Assembly (NCBI GenBank): GCA_013334575.1
Contig: JAAXXG010000001.1
Coordinates: 1 to 41,279 of the forward strand
Source of the DNA: Candidatus Moraniibacteriota bacterium
GTDB taxonomy: Bacteria; Patescibacteriota; Minisyncoccia; Moranbacterales; UBA1568
DNA: 41,279 bases
Reading direction: 5' to 3'
Shown: piece by piece, positions 7,558 through 14,119 of the stretch
Layout of the letters: the number at the start of each line of letters is the position of its first letter
Numbering within the stretch: the first letter of the stretch is position 1
Notes under the pieces: generated by a model
Seen by the model: only the letters and a program-made list of their open reading frames with translations
What the model was told of the DNA's origin: nothing
Databases searched by the model: none
Made by a program: the position numbers and the translations under genes

Positions 7558-8283
7558 TCAGAAGTGCGTCGTAAAGCCTACCGTAGCACCATGTCCGAGA
7601 TCTCCGCCGTGGTACGCAGCTTCGAGTGCGACCGCTTTGGAGACGTTGACAGAAATGCCTCCGGCAAGGTCCTTGCGGATCTTGTCCTCTCCGACGTAGA
7701 AGTCGGCTGCGCCGGTTACGGAGAGGTTTTTCGCAGCTTTCACGAGAACTTTTGCTCCCGGAATCATGCGGACGTCTTCCGTTTTGGCGACTTTACCGTT
7801 CCAGGTGGCAAATTTCATGCCGAACGGAACGATAATTTGCCCGCGAACCGTTACTCTATCAGAGGCATCATGTTCGATCGCCGCATAGACGAAGGGAACA
7901 TGGGTTTCTCTGATTGAGTAAGTTGTGTCGGTGTGACAGCTGGGCTCTGCCGGCTTTGGCTGCTCGGGCTGGGTTGGCTGTTCAGGCTCCGTGGGGCACA
8001 CGACAGGCTCCTCGGGCTGAGTCGGGCATACCGGCTGCTCGGGCTGGGTTGGCTGTTCAGGCTGCTCAGGCTGAGTCGGACAGACCGGCTGCTCAGGCTG
8101 AGTCGGGCAGACCGGCTGCTCAGGCTGAGTCGAACATACTGGCTGCTCGTGTCGGTCATGACCTCGAACCATGTGACGCTCCGACCGGTGGGTCGGTGTC
8201 GCGAGTTCGAAATCGCAGGCGTTCGCAGTGTTGCCGATTGCCATGAGCAACGTGAGGAATAAGAATAAAGCGTAGTTTTTCAT
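7558..8283 (-). CDS. secreted Cys/Pro-repeat protein with a beta-rich C-terminal domain
   Basis: A 241-residue exported protein that I do not recognise. It has a Sec signal peptide (MKNYALFLFLTLLMAIGNTANA, cleavage near residue 22). A short His-rich stretch is followed by a repetitive linker (about residues 46-110) made of a nine-residue unit EQPVCPTQP in several copies. Each full unit brings one cysteine, so interchain disulfides are possible. Residues 120-241 alternate in a beta pattern (VTVRGQIIVPFGM, AVALEAAYHGG) and end in GFTTHF. This resembles a beta-barrel or beta-sandwich domain with a terminal aromatic residue. It follows the gene at 8311 by 27 bases and is probably the second gene of its unit. 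Confidence 0.75.
   Translation of the reverse strand: MKNYALFLFLTLLMAIGNTANACDFELATPTHRSERHMVRGHDRHEQPVCSTQPEQPVCPTQPEQPVCPTQPEQPEQPTQPEQPVCPTQPEEPVVCPTEPEQPTQPEQPKPAEPSCHTDTTYSIRETHVPFVYAAIEHDASDRVTVRGQIIVPFGMKFATWNGKVAKTEDVRMIPGAKVLVKAAKNLSVTGAADFYVGEDKIRKDLAGGISVNVSKAVALEAAYHGGDLGHGATVGFTTHF
7954..8148 (-). repeat. 27-bp coding tandem repeat (Cys-Pro-Thr-Gln linker)
   Basis: Imperfect tandem copies of a 27-bp unit encode EQPVCPTQP and shortened EQPTQP variants within the secreted protein. The units drift in sequence but stay in frame, as expected for a selected protein linker rather than a CRISPR or noncoding satellite. Confidence 0.85.
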
Positions 8284-8310
8284 TGACGGCTAATTTGGAA
8301 GTTTTCGAGA

Positions 8311-9036
8311 TTAGTTGCAGATGGTAATCGTATTGCTTTCCACGGCTTGGCTTCCGATGAAGCCGCCACCGACGTAAACCCGGGTTTTTTCACCAACCTT
8401 GGTACCGATACCGAGGTACCCCCTTTCGAGCTGGTGTTTACCGTTTACGTTATTTCGGTATCCGCCCTCAAAGAGAACGGAAACCTTTTTAACGGGAGGA
8501 ACCTGCGTTGTCGGGGGCTCGGGCCTCGGAGATTCGACGGGAACTGCTGAGAACTCGAGTGGCAGTTCATTTGCACACTTGTCGAATACTCGTAAGGTGC
8601 CGACATACTTATTCTGCCCGGCATCCTGGAGTTTCAACGCGAATGCGTGACCAGCCAGCGGTTCGGTCACCGTGAAGTGTCCGAATACTGTTCCCTTTCC
8701 TGACCCCATATAGGTCATAGTCGTTCCTGCCGGGATGGTGATCGCTACGGCTGATTTCTCCATCAGCTGCTTGGCGATCTGGTTGGAAACGGAGGAACCG
8801 TCCCCGACCAGTCCGGTTTGCGTTGCGATCTGCGCCTCGACTGCTCCTGCGAATGCGGCCTGTTGTTCCGGCGTGGCCTTTTCAAGGGCCACATAGCCTC
8901 CGTCGAATCGCGGTTTGCGGCCGAGCCACTTATAAGTGACCGCGATTTCCTTCGTAACAGCTTGTGCTGTCAGTTGGAATGAACAGGAGAAGAGGAGGAA
9001 TACGGCGACGAATGCGGTGATTCTGTTCTGTTTCAT
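8311..9036 (-). CDS. secreted protein of unknown function
   Basis: An exported protein of about 241 residues with a Sec signal peptide (MKQNRITAFVAVFLLFSCSF, cleavage probably after LTAQA). I prefer the ATG at 9036; another at 9048 would add four residues. The mature part has a helical region rich in Gln/Ala (TPEQQAAFAGAVEAQIA) and a beta region with AITIPAGTTMTYMGSGKG and FGHFTVTEPLAGHAFALKL. A Pro-rich linker (SPRPEPPTTQVPPV) leads to a C-terminal beta segment (VSVLFEGGYRN, TRVYVGGGFIG). The linker plus beta-rich tail mirrors the neighbour at 7558, so the pair may act together at the cell surface. It does not match a family I can name. A strong promoter and a long structured leader precede it. 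Confidence 0.75.
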   Translation of the reverse strand: MKQNRITAFVAVFLLFSCSFQLTAQAVTKEIAVTYKWLGRKPRFDGGYVALEKATPEQQAAFAGAVEAQIATQTGLVGDGSSVSNQIAKQLMEKSAVAITIPAGTTMTYMGSGKGTVFGHFTVTEPLAGHAFALKLQDAGQNKYVGTLRVFDKCANELPLEFSAVPVESPRPEPPTTQVPPVKKVSVLFEGGYRNNVNGKHQLERGYLGIGTKVGEKTRVYVGGGFIGSQAVESNTITICN

Positions 9037-9110
9037 GATTGAATGCATTGAGATTAATGTAAGAGTAAGAACAAAAATATATATGAGATCTATCTATGTA
9101 ATGTAATGTA

Positions 9111-9234
9111 GGATCACGGCGAGCATCCGCCGGTTAAGGGTACGCCGAAGCGTACCAGGCGCGCCGCAGCGCGCGGGAACATATCGACCGCGTTGGCCGC
9201 GCGATGACCTGGAAACAGGTCTACGATATGCTCC
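9111..9234 (-). ncRNA. candidate structured leader RNA upstream of the secreted-protein unit
   Basis: Several perfect hairpins crowd into 120 bases. On the minus strand the 7-bp stem GGTACGC/GCGTACC closes a UUCG loop (9139-9156) and the 6-bp GCGCGC stem closes a UGCG loop (9159-9174), both UNCG tetraloops. Further pairings are a 6-bp GACCTG/CAGGTC hairpin (9206-9221), a 5-bp hairpin at 9117-9132, and a long-range helix pairing 9176-9186 with 9224-9234 around CATATCG/CGATATG. Together they make a multi-branch fold. The UNCG loops favour the minus strand, which is also the transcribed direction. The flanks are A/T-rich. It matches no riboswitch or housekeeping RNA that I know. Confidence 0.5.
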
Positions 9235-9281
9235 GGCCCCGATGACTCGAGGGCTTGAACTTGGCTCTTCTGAGTATTCAT
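9114..9281 (-). CDS. possible 55-residue leader ORF inside the structured region
   Basis: An ATG at 9281 opens a 55-codon frame on the minus strand, ending with TGA at 9114-9116. The product would start MNTQKSQVQALESSG and end PLTGGCSP. Many codons end in G or C as in real genes here, but another frame over the same DNA is also open, and no ribosome binding site is visible. It lies just downstream of the strong promoter and coincides with the hairpin cluster. It could be a leader peptide, a real small protein, or chance. Confidence is low. Confidence 0.25.
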   Translation of the reverse strand: MNTQKSQVQALESSGPEHIVDLFPGHRAANAVDMFPRAAARLVRFGVPLTGGCSP

Positions 9282-9301
9282 TTTTCAACGAACATCATAC
9301 C

Positions 9302-9330
9302 AGTATACATGAAAAAATGACCTTTGTCAA
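9302..9330 (-). promoter_or_regulatory. consensus sigma70-type promoter
   Basis: On the minus strand TTGACA, a 17-base spacer and TATACT form a near-perfect promoter. It points at the two secreted-protein genes and implies a leader of about 250 bases before the first start codon. Confidence 0.85.
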
Positions 9331-9340
9331 TCGTTTTTTG

Positions 9341-9370
9341 TTGGTGATAATGCGATTAATGCTTTATATA
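9341..9370 (+). promoter_or_regulatory. possible plus-strand promoter
   Basis: TTGGTG, an 18-base spacer and TATATA lie back to back with the minus-strand promoter. They could start a short transcript ending at the terminator at 9464-9499. The match is weaker than others in the window. Confidence 0.3.
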
Positions 9371-9376
9371 AGACAA

Positions 9377-9499
9377 AATATGCAAAAATTCGACAGGATT
9401 TTGGAAGGGGTATTCGGGACGATGAGGTTCGAAGTTCCGCTCTGTACGGCCAAAAATGCAGCAAAGCCCGTCGTGTTACGAACGGGCTTCGTTTTTTTT
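9377..9499 (+). ncRNA. candidate small RNA, plus strand
   Basis: The intergenic stretch ends in a strong terminator whose T-run is on the plus strand, yet no plus-strand gene precedes it. A transcript of about 120 bases from the weak promoter at 9341-9370 would fit. A short open frame crosses the terminator and is unlikely to be real. The alternative is that the hairpin mainly ends the minus-strand gene at 9515. Confidence 0.3.
9464..9499 (+). terminator. intrinsic terminator (possibly bidirectional)
   Basis: AAGCCCGT-CGT/ACG-A-ACGGGCTT forms an 11-bp stem with one bulge and a GTT loop, followed by CG and eight T on the plus strand. On the minus strand it lies just after the stop at 9515 but is followed only by TGCTGCATTTTT. 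Confidence 0.75.
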
Positions 9500-9514
9500 G
9501 TTGCTAAAGGCGTT

Positions 9515-10363
9515 TCATGAGGTACGACGCATGACGCCCTCGATGAATTTGAGGGCGGTATCGGTGATGATGCGGCCATCCTTGTCGCAGAGCTCACGAT
9601 TCGCATAAACACTCAATCCGGGGTAATGTCTTCGGAAGTCTCGGATGGAGTCGATCGACCTGACGCCGGCGAGTCCGGCGATGGCCAGGTCCAGCTTCCA
9701 TGCCATGGGATCTCCGATCAGTTCCCTGATCTCGTCCGGGCCGAAGTCGGCGACGAGCCCATTCTTCGGCTTGAGGATGAATGTCGCGACACCGTCCTTG
9801 TAACCGACGAGGTGACGAAGGACCGATGCGACGAAATTATGGCACTGGTCGAACATTTTCGGATCGATCTTGAGAATGAGATGCAGCTTCGGATGCTGTC
9901 GGTGGAAGTCCGACAGTGTGCTCGGTCCGGGCCATGCGGAGAGGTTGAGGATGATCGCGTCGATCGGCCATCCGAGATCTTCGACCGTCTTTGCGAGTTC
10001 CTCGAGACGTTTGCCGAGCAAAGCGGTACTGTTGTCTGGAGTGAAATAGATCGCATGGCGGACATAGGATTCGACCGGCGTATCCGATGTGCCGGCAAAC
10101 AGGCCGCTCAGCTGTTCCGCGAATCGCCAGGCACCGTTCGCGTAGTCGACGGGTATGGCGATCATTACGTCGAGATCGGATAGTTGCCTATCGCGTATGA
10201 AGGAATCGATCGATTGAAGCTGATCCTTTTTCACTCTGCCGATAAGACAGATGACCTGTCTCGATTCGAACGGGTCGCGAGGATCGTCATGGTGAGCGTG
10301 GTCTTTTGGGTCTATCCGGATGGTATGTGCCGGGTCGGGATTTTTCTCCGGTTCTTTTTTCAT
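9515..10363 (-). CDS. unrecognised 282-residue protein, possible TIM-barrel fold
   Basis: A soluble protein that I cannot assign. Residues 1-35 are polar and His/Asp-rich (DPAHTIRIDPKDHAHHDD). The rest alternates strands and helices: QVICLIGRV, DVMIAIPVDYANGAW, HAIYFTP, DAIILNLSAWPG, LHLILKIDP, VATFILKPKNG, LDLAIAGLAGV, LSVYANREL. That resembles an (alpha/beta)8 barrel of the phosphate-binding kind, but no catalytic motif is clear. The start at 10363 (MKKEPEKN) is chosen because an upstream ATG at 10411 overlaps the -10 of its own promoter. Its leader carries the CTTAACAAAACC motif shared with the 28-33 kb island. Confidence 0.6.
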   Translation of the reverse strand: MKKEPEKNPDPAHTIRIDPKDHAHHDDPRDPFESRQVICLIGRVKKDQLQSIDSFIRDRQLSDLDVMIAIPVDYANGAWRFAEQLSGLFAGTSDTPVESYVRHAIYFTPDNSTALLGKRLEELAKTVEDLGWPIDAIILNLSAWPGPSTLSDFHRQHPKLHLILKIDPKMFDQCHNFVASVLRHLVGYKDGVATFILKPKNGLVADFGPDEIRELIGDPMAWKLDLAIAGLAGVRSIDSIRDFRRHYPGLSVYANRELCDKDGRIITDTALKFIEGVMRRTS

Positions 10364-10407
10364 GGCGGTGTCGGTTTTGTTAAGGAGAGAGGGTCGGACT
10401 GCCGCCA

Positions 10408-10436
10408 TCATGGCGTGGGTTGGGCGGTACTGTCAA
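10408..10436 (-). promoter_or_regulatory. promoter of the minus-strand gene at 9515
   Basis: On the minus strand TTGACA is followed after 17-18 bases by CCATGA or CATGAT. The predicted transcript then starts with an A/C-rich leader (CCTTAACAAAACCGACACC) just before the start codon at 10363. Confidence 0.55.
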
Positions 10437-10454
10437 CGGCCGGTTCGGGGAGTC

Positions 10455-10483
10455 TTGCCAGCATCGCCGAAACGCGGTATCCT
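10455..10483 (+). promoter_or_regulatory. promoter of rplI
   Basis: TTGCCA, a 17-base spacer and TATCCT lie 33 bases before the rplI start, divergent from the promoter at 10408-10436. Confidence 0.65.
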
Positions 10484-10516
10484 GGGCGGGAATTCGGTAG
10501 GAAGGTAACGGGAACT

Positions 10517-10960
10517 ATGAAGGTCATACTGAAACAGGACGTGAAGGGGGTCGGAAAGCGGAACGAGGTAAAGGAGGTCTCGTCGGGATACGCGATGAAC
10601 TTCCTTTTCCCGAAGCGGTTCGCGGAGCCGGCGACGGAGGCGGCGGTGGCGCGGCTCGAGAGCGCGTCCGCCCGGAAGGCCGCCGCGGTCGCGGCAAGCG
10701 AGGCGGCGGTAGTCGCGGCGGCGAAGGCACTTGCCGGGGGGCGGTTCGTCATCCGGGTGAAGGCCAAGAACCGGAAGCTGTTCGGATCGATCGGAGCGGC
10801 CGAGATCGCGGCCGAGATCGGGAAGAAGGGCGTCTCCGGGGTGGAGGAGCGGTTCATCGTCCTCCCGAAGCCGATCAAGGAAATCGGGGAATATCCGGTG
10901 TCGGCGGACTTCGGTTCCGCCAAGGCCAAGTTCCTCGTCGCGGTGGAGGCCGAAGGGTAG
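10517..10960 (+). CDS. rplI: 50S ribosomal protein L9
   Basis: Ribosomal protein bL9 binds 23S rRNA near the L1 stalk and reaches toward the neighbouring ribosome. The 147-residue length is normal. The N-terminal domain begins MKVILKQDVKGVGK, followed by VSSGYAMNFLFPKRFA, the family signature. A long Ala-rich connecting helix (about residues 45-75) leads to the C-terminal domain with NRKLFGSIGAAEIA. The open frame extends much further upstream, but conservation and the promoter fix the start at 10517. Some candidate phyla lineages are reported to lack L9, so its presence is informative for placement. Confidence 0.96.
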   Translation: MKVILKQDVKGVGKRNEVKEVSSGYAMNFLFPKRFAEPATEAAVARLESASARKAAAVAASEAAVVAAAKALAGGRFVIRVKAKNRKLFGSIGAAEIAAEIGKKGVSGVEERFIVLPKPIKEIGEYPVSADFGSAKAKFLVAVEAEG

Positions 10961-10984
10961 GGGTTTCATCCCCGCCCTTTTTTT
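10955..10984 (+). terminator. intrinsic terminator of rplI
   Basis: GGG-TA-GGGG pairs with CCCC-G-CCC around TTTCAT and is followed by seven T. The stem includes the rplI stop codon. Confidence 0.8.
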
Positions 10985-11045
10985 ATCGTGGCGACGGCAG
11001 GGTAACCATTTTCTCACACCGTAGGAGGGGCGGGAAAATAACCGT

Positions 11046-12698
11046 ATGGCGAAGCGGAGCGGAAAGCGCGCGAAGGTCATCTTCGTGGTGGGCGGCGTGA
11101 TGAGCGGGGTCGGGAAGGGGGTGGCGGCATCCTCGATCGGTAAGATTCTCCAGGCTCGCGGACTGACCGTGACCGCGATTAAGATAGACCCGTACATCAA
11201 CGTGGATGCGGGGACGATGAATCCGACGGAACACGGAGAGGTATTCGTTCTCGGCGACGGGTACGAGACCGACCAGGACATGGGCAACTACGAGCGGTTC
11301 ATGGGACTCTCGCTCGACCGCGGGAACTATATGACCACGGGGTCGGTGTATAAGAAGGTCATCGACCGCGAGCGGAACCTGGAGTTCGGAGGACGGTGCG
11401 TCGAGGTGGTACCGCACATACCTCTCGAGGTCATCGGCACGATCCGCAGGGCCGCGAAGAAGGCCGACGCGGACGTGGCGATCGTCGAGATCGGCGGGAC
11501 GATCGGGGAGTATCAGAATATCCTTTTCCTCGAGGCGGTACGCATGATGAAGATCGAGCATCCGGAGGACGTCCTGACCGTGATCGTGAGCTATCTCCCG
11601 AATCCTTCGAAGATCGGCGAGATGAAGACGAAACCGACGCAGTACGCGGTACGGACGCTCAACGGCGCGGGCGTGCAGCCGGATATCATCATCGCGCGCG
11701 CGGACCGTCCGCTTGATGACAAGCGTAAGGACAAGGTCGCGACCTTCTGTAACGTCCGCCGGGAGGACGTCATCTCGGCGCCGGATGTGGAGAGTATCTA
11801 CGATGTTCCGCTGAACTTCGAAAAGGACCGACTGAGCGATACGATCATCCGGAAGCTCGGCCTGCGCGGGCGCGGACGGAAGCTCGGCGAGTGGGAACGG
11901 CTCGTTTCGCGTGCGAAGGCGGCGACGAAACCGGTCCGTATCGCGGTCGTGGGAAAGTACTTCAATTCGGGGGAGTATGTCCTCTCGGATGTCTATATCA
12001 GCGTGCTCGAGGCGATTAAGCATGCCGCGTTCGCCGTCGGACGCGTCCCGGAGATCTCCTGGCTCGGGAGCGAGGAATACGAGAAGGATCCGAAGAAGGT
12101 CAAGGAGCTTGCCGCGTACGACGGCGTGCTTATTCCGGGCGGCTTCGGATCGCGGGGGATAGAGGGGAAGATCGCGGCGATCCGGTTTTGTCGGGAAAAC
12201 GGGATCCCGTACTTCGGACTCTGCTACGGCATGCAGCTTCTGGTCATCGAGTACGCAAGAAACGTGCTCGGGCTCCGGGGCGCCAATACCGCGGAGATCG
12301 ATCCGAAGTCGAAGCATCTCGTGATCGACATCATGCCCGAGCAGAAGGAGAAGCTCCGACGCAAGGATTACGGCGGGAGTATGCGGCTCGGTTCCTATCC
12401 GGCGCTCGTCGCGGCGAAGACCGTCGCCGCGGCGGCGTATGGCGCCAAGGAGATATCCGAACGACACCGGCACCGCTATGAAGTGAATCCGGATTACGTG
12501 GAGCGCCTCCGAGAGGGCGGGCTGGTGTTCTCGGCTACCTCGCCGGACGGTGTTCTCATGGAGATCGCCGAGCTTCCGAGAGCCGACCATCCCTTCTTCC
12601 TCGGGACACAGTTCCATCCGGAATTTCAGTCTTCCCTCGGAAAGCCGCATCCGCTCTTTCTCGCGTTCGTCGTCGCGGCGTCGAAGCGGGGGAGGTAG
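11046..12698 (+). CDS. pyrG: CTP synthase
   Basis: This enzyme converts UTP to CTP with ATP and glutamine, the last step of de novo pyrimidine nucleotide synthesis. The 550-residue protein has the full two-domain layout. The synthetase domain starts FVVGGVMSGVGKGVAASSIG and includes KIDPYINVDAGTMNP and the QDMGNYERF region. The C-terminal class I glutamine amidotransferase domain has the triad C393 (GLCYGMQ), H524 and E526 (QFHPEF). IEIGGTIGEYQN is also typical. Nothing appears degraded. It sits between the rplI terminator and its own terminator, so it is probably transcribed alone. Confidence 0.97.
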   Translation: MAKRSGKRAKVIFVVGGVMSGVGKGVAASSIGKILQARGLTVTAIKIDPYINVDAGTMNPTEHGEVFVLGDGYETDQDMGNYERFMGLSLDRGNYMTTGSVYKKVIDRERNLEFGGRCVEVVPHIPLEVIGTIRRAAKKADADVAIVEIGGTIGEYQNILFLEAVRMMKIEHPEDVLTVIVSYLPNPSKIGEMKTKPTQYAVRTLNGAGVQPDIIIARADRPLDDKRKDKVATFCNVRREDVISAPDVESIYDVPLNFEKDRLSDTIIRKLGLRGRGRKLGEWERLVSRAKAATKPVRIAVVGKYFNSGEYVLSDVYISVLEAIKHAAFAVGRVPEISWLGSEEYEKDPKKVKELAAYDGVLIPGGFGSRGIEGKIAAIRFCRENGIPYFGLCYGMQLLVIEYARNVLGLRGANTAEIDPKSKHLVIDIMPEQKEKLRRKDYGGSMRLGSYPALVAAKTVAAAAYGAKEISERHRHRYEVNPDYVERLREGGLVFSATSPDGVLMEIAELPRADHPFFLGTQFHPEFQSSLGKPHPLFLAFVVAASKRGR

Positions 12699-12719
12699 GG
12701 GCGCTCGTTTTGTAAAATG

Positions 12720-12750
12720 GAGGTCCGCGGGTCGCGGGCCTCTTCTTTTT
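12720..12750 (+). terminator. intrinsic terminator of pyrG
   Basis: A 10-bp stem GAGGTCCGCG/CGCGGGCCTC with a GGT loop is followed by TTCTTTTTT, about 20 bases after the pyrG stop. Confidence 0.85.
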
Positions 12751-12855
12751 TCCGGAAGACGGCTTGACGTTCGGGCCCGAATCCTGGAAACTGCCGGAGT
12801 CGGAAGTTCGTAAACAATATTCAAATAGCCGGCGTGTTCGCCGAAGGAGGAAAAT

Positions 12856-13023
12856 ATGGAGCGGAATGTGCCCGATCGGAACTGGAAGGGGCCGTGCGGA
12901 ATCGGTTCCGCATCTGGAGGGGTTTTCCTTATCGCGACGGCGGTCCTGTTCGACGCTGTCTGGGAGCTATTTTTGGGATGGTTCCGTAAGGCGGCATGCG
13001 CGTTGCGAAGGAGGGCGATATGA
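12856..13023 (+). CDS. small single-pass membrane protein (55 residues)
   Basis: A short gene with a strong ribosome binding site: AAGGAGG at 12844-12850, five bases before the ATG. The product begins MERNVPDRNWKGP and has one hydrophobic segment (about residues 16-41, with GVFLIATAVLFDAVWELFLGW), then a basic tail rich in Arg. Its TGA stop overlaps the ATG of the next gene (ATGA), so translation is coupled. I do not recognise the family. A weak promoter-like TTGACG at 12764 may lie upstream. Tiny basic-tailed membrane proteins can be regulators or toxins, but there is no direct evidence for either. Confidence 0.65.
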   Translation: MERNVPDRNWKGPCGIGSASGGVFLIATAVLFDAVWELFLGWFRKAACALRRRAI

Positions 13024-13256
13024 AGAGTGAAGCCGAAGTGATGCCTGGCTTGACACGTTCCCCTGAATTCCCGGTACGTGTCATCGGGAAGCTGACGGGA
13101 GGATTCCTGTTCGCGGTGTATATCCTTGTAGCCTTGGTACTCGGCGCGTTGGTGGTGCCGTTCGAAGGAACGATCGATCTCTTTGCCAAGGTGCCGGAGA
13201 GGATGCGCGAACGGAAACGGAGAAAGCGTCTTCGTTCTGAGTCGACCGGAGTCTGA
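13020..13256 (+). CDS. small membrane protein (78 residues)
   Basis: The start at 13020 is chosen because AAGGAGG (13008-13014) lies exactly five bases upstream, the same arrangement as the preceding gene. The in-frame codon at 12996 lacks such a site. The protein has a polar N-terminus, one long hydrophobic segment (about residues 25-50: GFLFAVYILVALVLGALVVPF), and a strongly basic C-terminus (RMRERKRRKRLRS). Both this and its partner end in Arg-rich cytoplasmic tails, suggesting a two-component membrane assembly. Function is unknown. A terminator follows directly. Confidence 0.7.
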   Translation: MKSEAEVMPGLTRSPEFPVRVIGKLTGGFLFAVYILVALVLGALVVPFEGTIDLFAKVPERMRERKRRKRLRSESTGV

Positions 13257-13262
13257 CTCCGA

Positions 13263-13297
13263 AAAAGCCCCGAGAGGAAACTCCCGGGGCTTTTCTT
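13263..13297. terminator. bidirectional terminator between convergent genes
   Basis: AAAAGCCCCG-A-GAG, GAAA loop, CTC-C-CGGGGCTTTT form a long stem with one mismatch, with A/T tracts on both sides. It can end both the small-membrane-protein unit (plus) and rpmA (minus). Confidence 0.85.
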
Positions 13298-13311
13298 CGC
13301 GTGGTCGATCC

Positions 13312-13608
13312 TTATTCTGCGGACTCGCTCTTTTTCGGGGTGACGTTCACGAACGTTCGCTTCGAGAGCTTTCCGGTGAAGGCGGTCATCATCTTCTTCT
13401 TGAAGGAGACGACTCCGTCCGCGACCGCCATCAGGGTGTCGTCGCCGGTGCGGATCACGTTCGCTCCGGGGTGGAACTTGGTGCCGCGCTGCCGAACGAG
13501 GATGTCGCCCTTTTTCGCCTTCTCGCCGCCGAAGAGCTTGATACCGAGACGCTGAGAGGCGGAATCGCGGCCGAGTTGGGTAGATCCGCCTGCCTTACGA
13601 TGTGCCAT
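13312..13608 (-). CDS. rpmA: 50S ribosomal protein L27
   Basis: Ribosomal protein bL27 reaches toward the peptidyl-transferase centre. The product is 98 residues, starting [16 protein letters not shown], the canonical N-terminus, with no cleavable extension of the kind found in Firmicutes. [26 protein letters not shown] and [10 protein letters not shown] follow as in the family. The open frame continues far upstream, but the conserved start and the promoter only 32 bases away fix the start at 13608. It is separated from rplU, which usually neighbours it; rplU lies 15 kb away at 28990. Confidence 0.96.
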   Translation of the reverse strand: MAHRKAGGSTQLGRDSASQRLGIKLFGGEKAKKGDILVRQRGTKFHPGANVIRTGDDTLMAVADGVVSFKKKMMTAFTGKLSKRTFVNVTPKKSESAE

Positions 13609-13639
13609 ATGCTTCTTTAGGGAATGACCGATGTGTGCT

Positions 13640-13668
13640 ATGATAAGACAAACGGGTAATCGTGTCAA
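13640..13668 (-). promoter_or_regulatory. promoter of rpmA
   Basis: On the minus strand TTGACA, a 17-base spacer and TATCAT give a near-consensus promoter, predicting a leader of roughly 25 bases. Confidence 0.85.
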
Positions 13669-13678
13669 TCCGGTCCTT

Positions 13679-14092
13679 ATGCCGACCTTCCACGGGGCGG
13701 TTTCGCGTATCAGAGAGGTGCTCGTCGGTGAACGGGAGCGGATACTCCTGCTGTTCGGAATCCTGCTGGTCGGCGCGATAGCGTTCGAGGCCGGGTTTCT
13801 GGCGGGCGTGTCGAAGGTGACCGATCCGGTGGTCGTGAGCGTGCCGGACAGCGCGGTTCCGGTGGGTGGCGAGGTGGCCGGCGTTGCGACGGAATCGGCC
13901 GCGACGAAAGACGCGACTTCTTCCGGTGGCGCGGCGCCCGGGTCTTGTGCCTTCGTCGGGAGTCGGAATTCCACCTTGTATCACCTGCCGACCTGCGCGG
14001 TCGCGAAAAGGATCAAGCCGGAGAACGTCGTCTGCTTCTCGTCCGCTGAGGACGCGCAGAAAAAAGGGTATCGGGCCGGTTGCATGAAATGA
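13679..14092 (+). CDS. anchored protein with Ada-like metal-binding C-terminus
   Basis: A 137-residue protein with one N-terminal membrane helix (about residues 23-45, [22 protein letters not shown]). A Thr/Ala-rich linker leads to a compact C-terminal domain of about 45 residues. That domain reads [17 protein letters not shown], then [13 protein letters not shown], and ends GYRAGCMK. The spacing of cysteines and the H-x-x-x-C turn resemble the Ada metal-binding fold found at the end of many surface and DNA-uptake proteins. I prefer ATG 13679, because the upstream ATG at 13631 would lie on top of the rpmA promoter. Likely extracytoplasmic; function unknown. Confidence 0.7.
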   Translation: MPTFHGAVSRIREVLVGERERILLLFGILLVGAIAFEAGFLAGVSKVTDPVVVSVPDSAVPVGGEVAGVATESAATKDATSSGGAAPGSCAFVGSRNSTLYHLPTCAVAKRIKPENVVCFSSAEDAQKKGYRAGCMK

Positions 14093-14119
14093 AAGCTTAA
14101 ACACTGAACGGTAAACGAT

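Noticed and set aside
7954-8148. Regularly spaced repeats resembling a CRISPR array
   Set aside because: The units are contiguous 27-bp coding repeats in frame with a secreted protein; there are no unique spacers and no cas genes.
9111-9234. Known housekeeping RNA (4.5S, 6S, tmRNA, RNase P) in the structured leader
   Set aside because: None of the conserved core sequences of those RNAs is present on either strand.
10983-12824. Long minus-strand open frame of 613 codons opposite pyrG
   Set aside because: It is the shadow of a highly conserved plus-strand gene in G/C-rich DNA; its product is Arg/His/Asp-rich and has no recognisable features.
12764-13030. 88-codon plus-strand frame over the small membrane protein genes
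   Set aside because: The overlapping frames at 12856 and 13020 have strong ribosome sites and membrane helices; this frame has neither.
13631-13678. N-terminal extension of the Ada-like-domain gene from ATG 13631
   Set aside because: The extension lies on the rpmA promoter, lacks a ribosome site and would put a polar segment before the membrane anchor.
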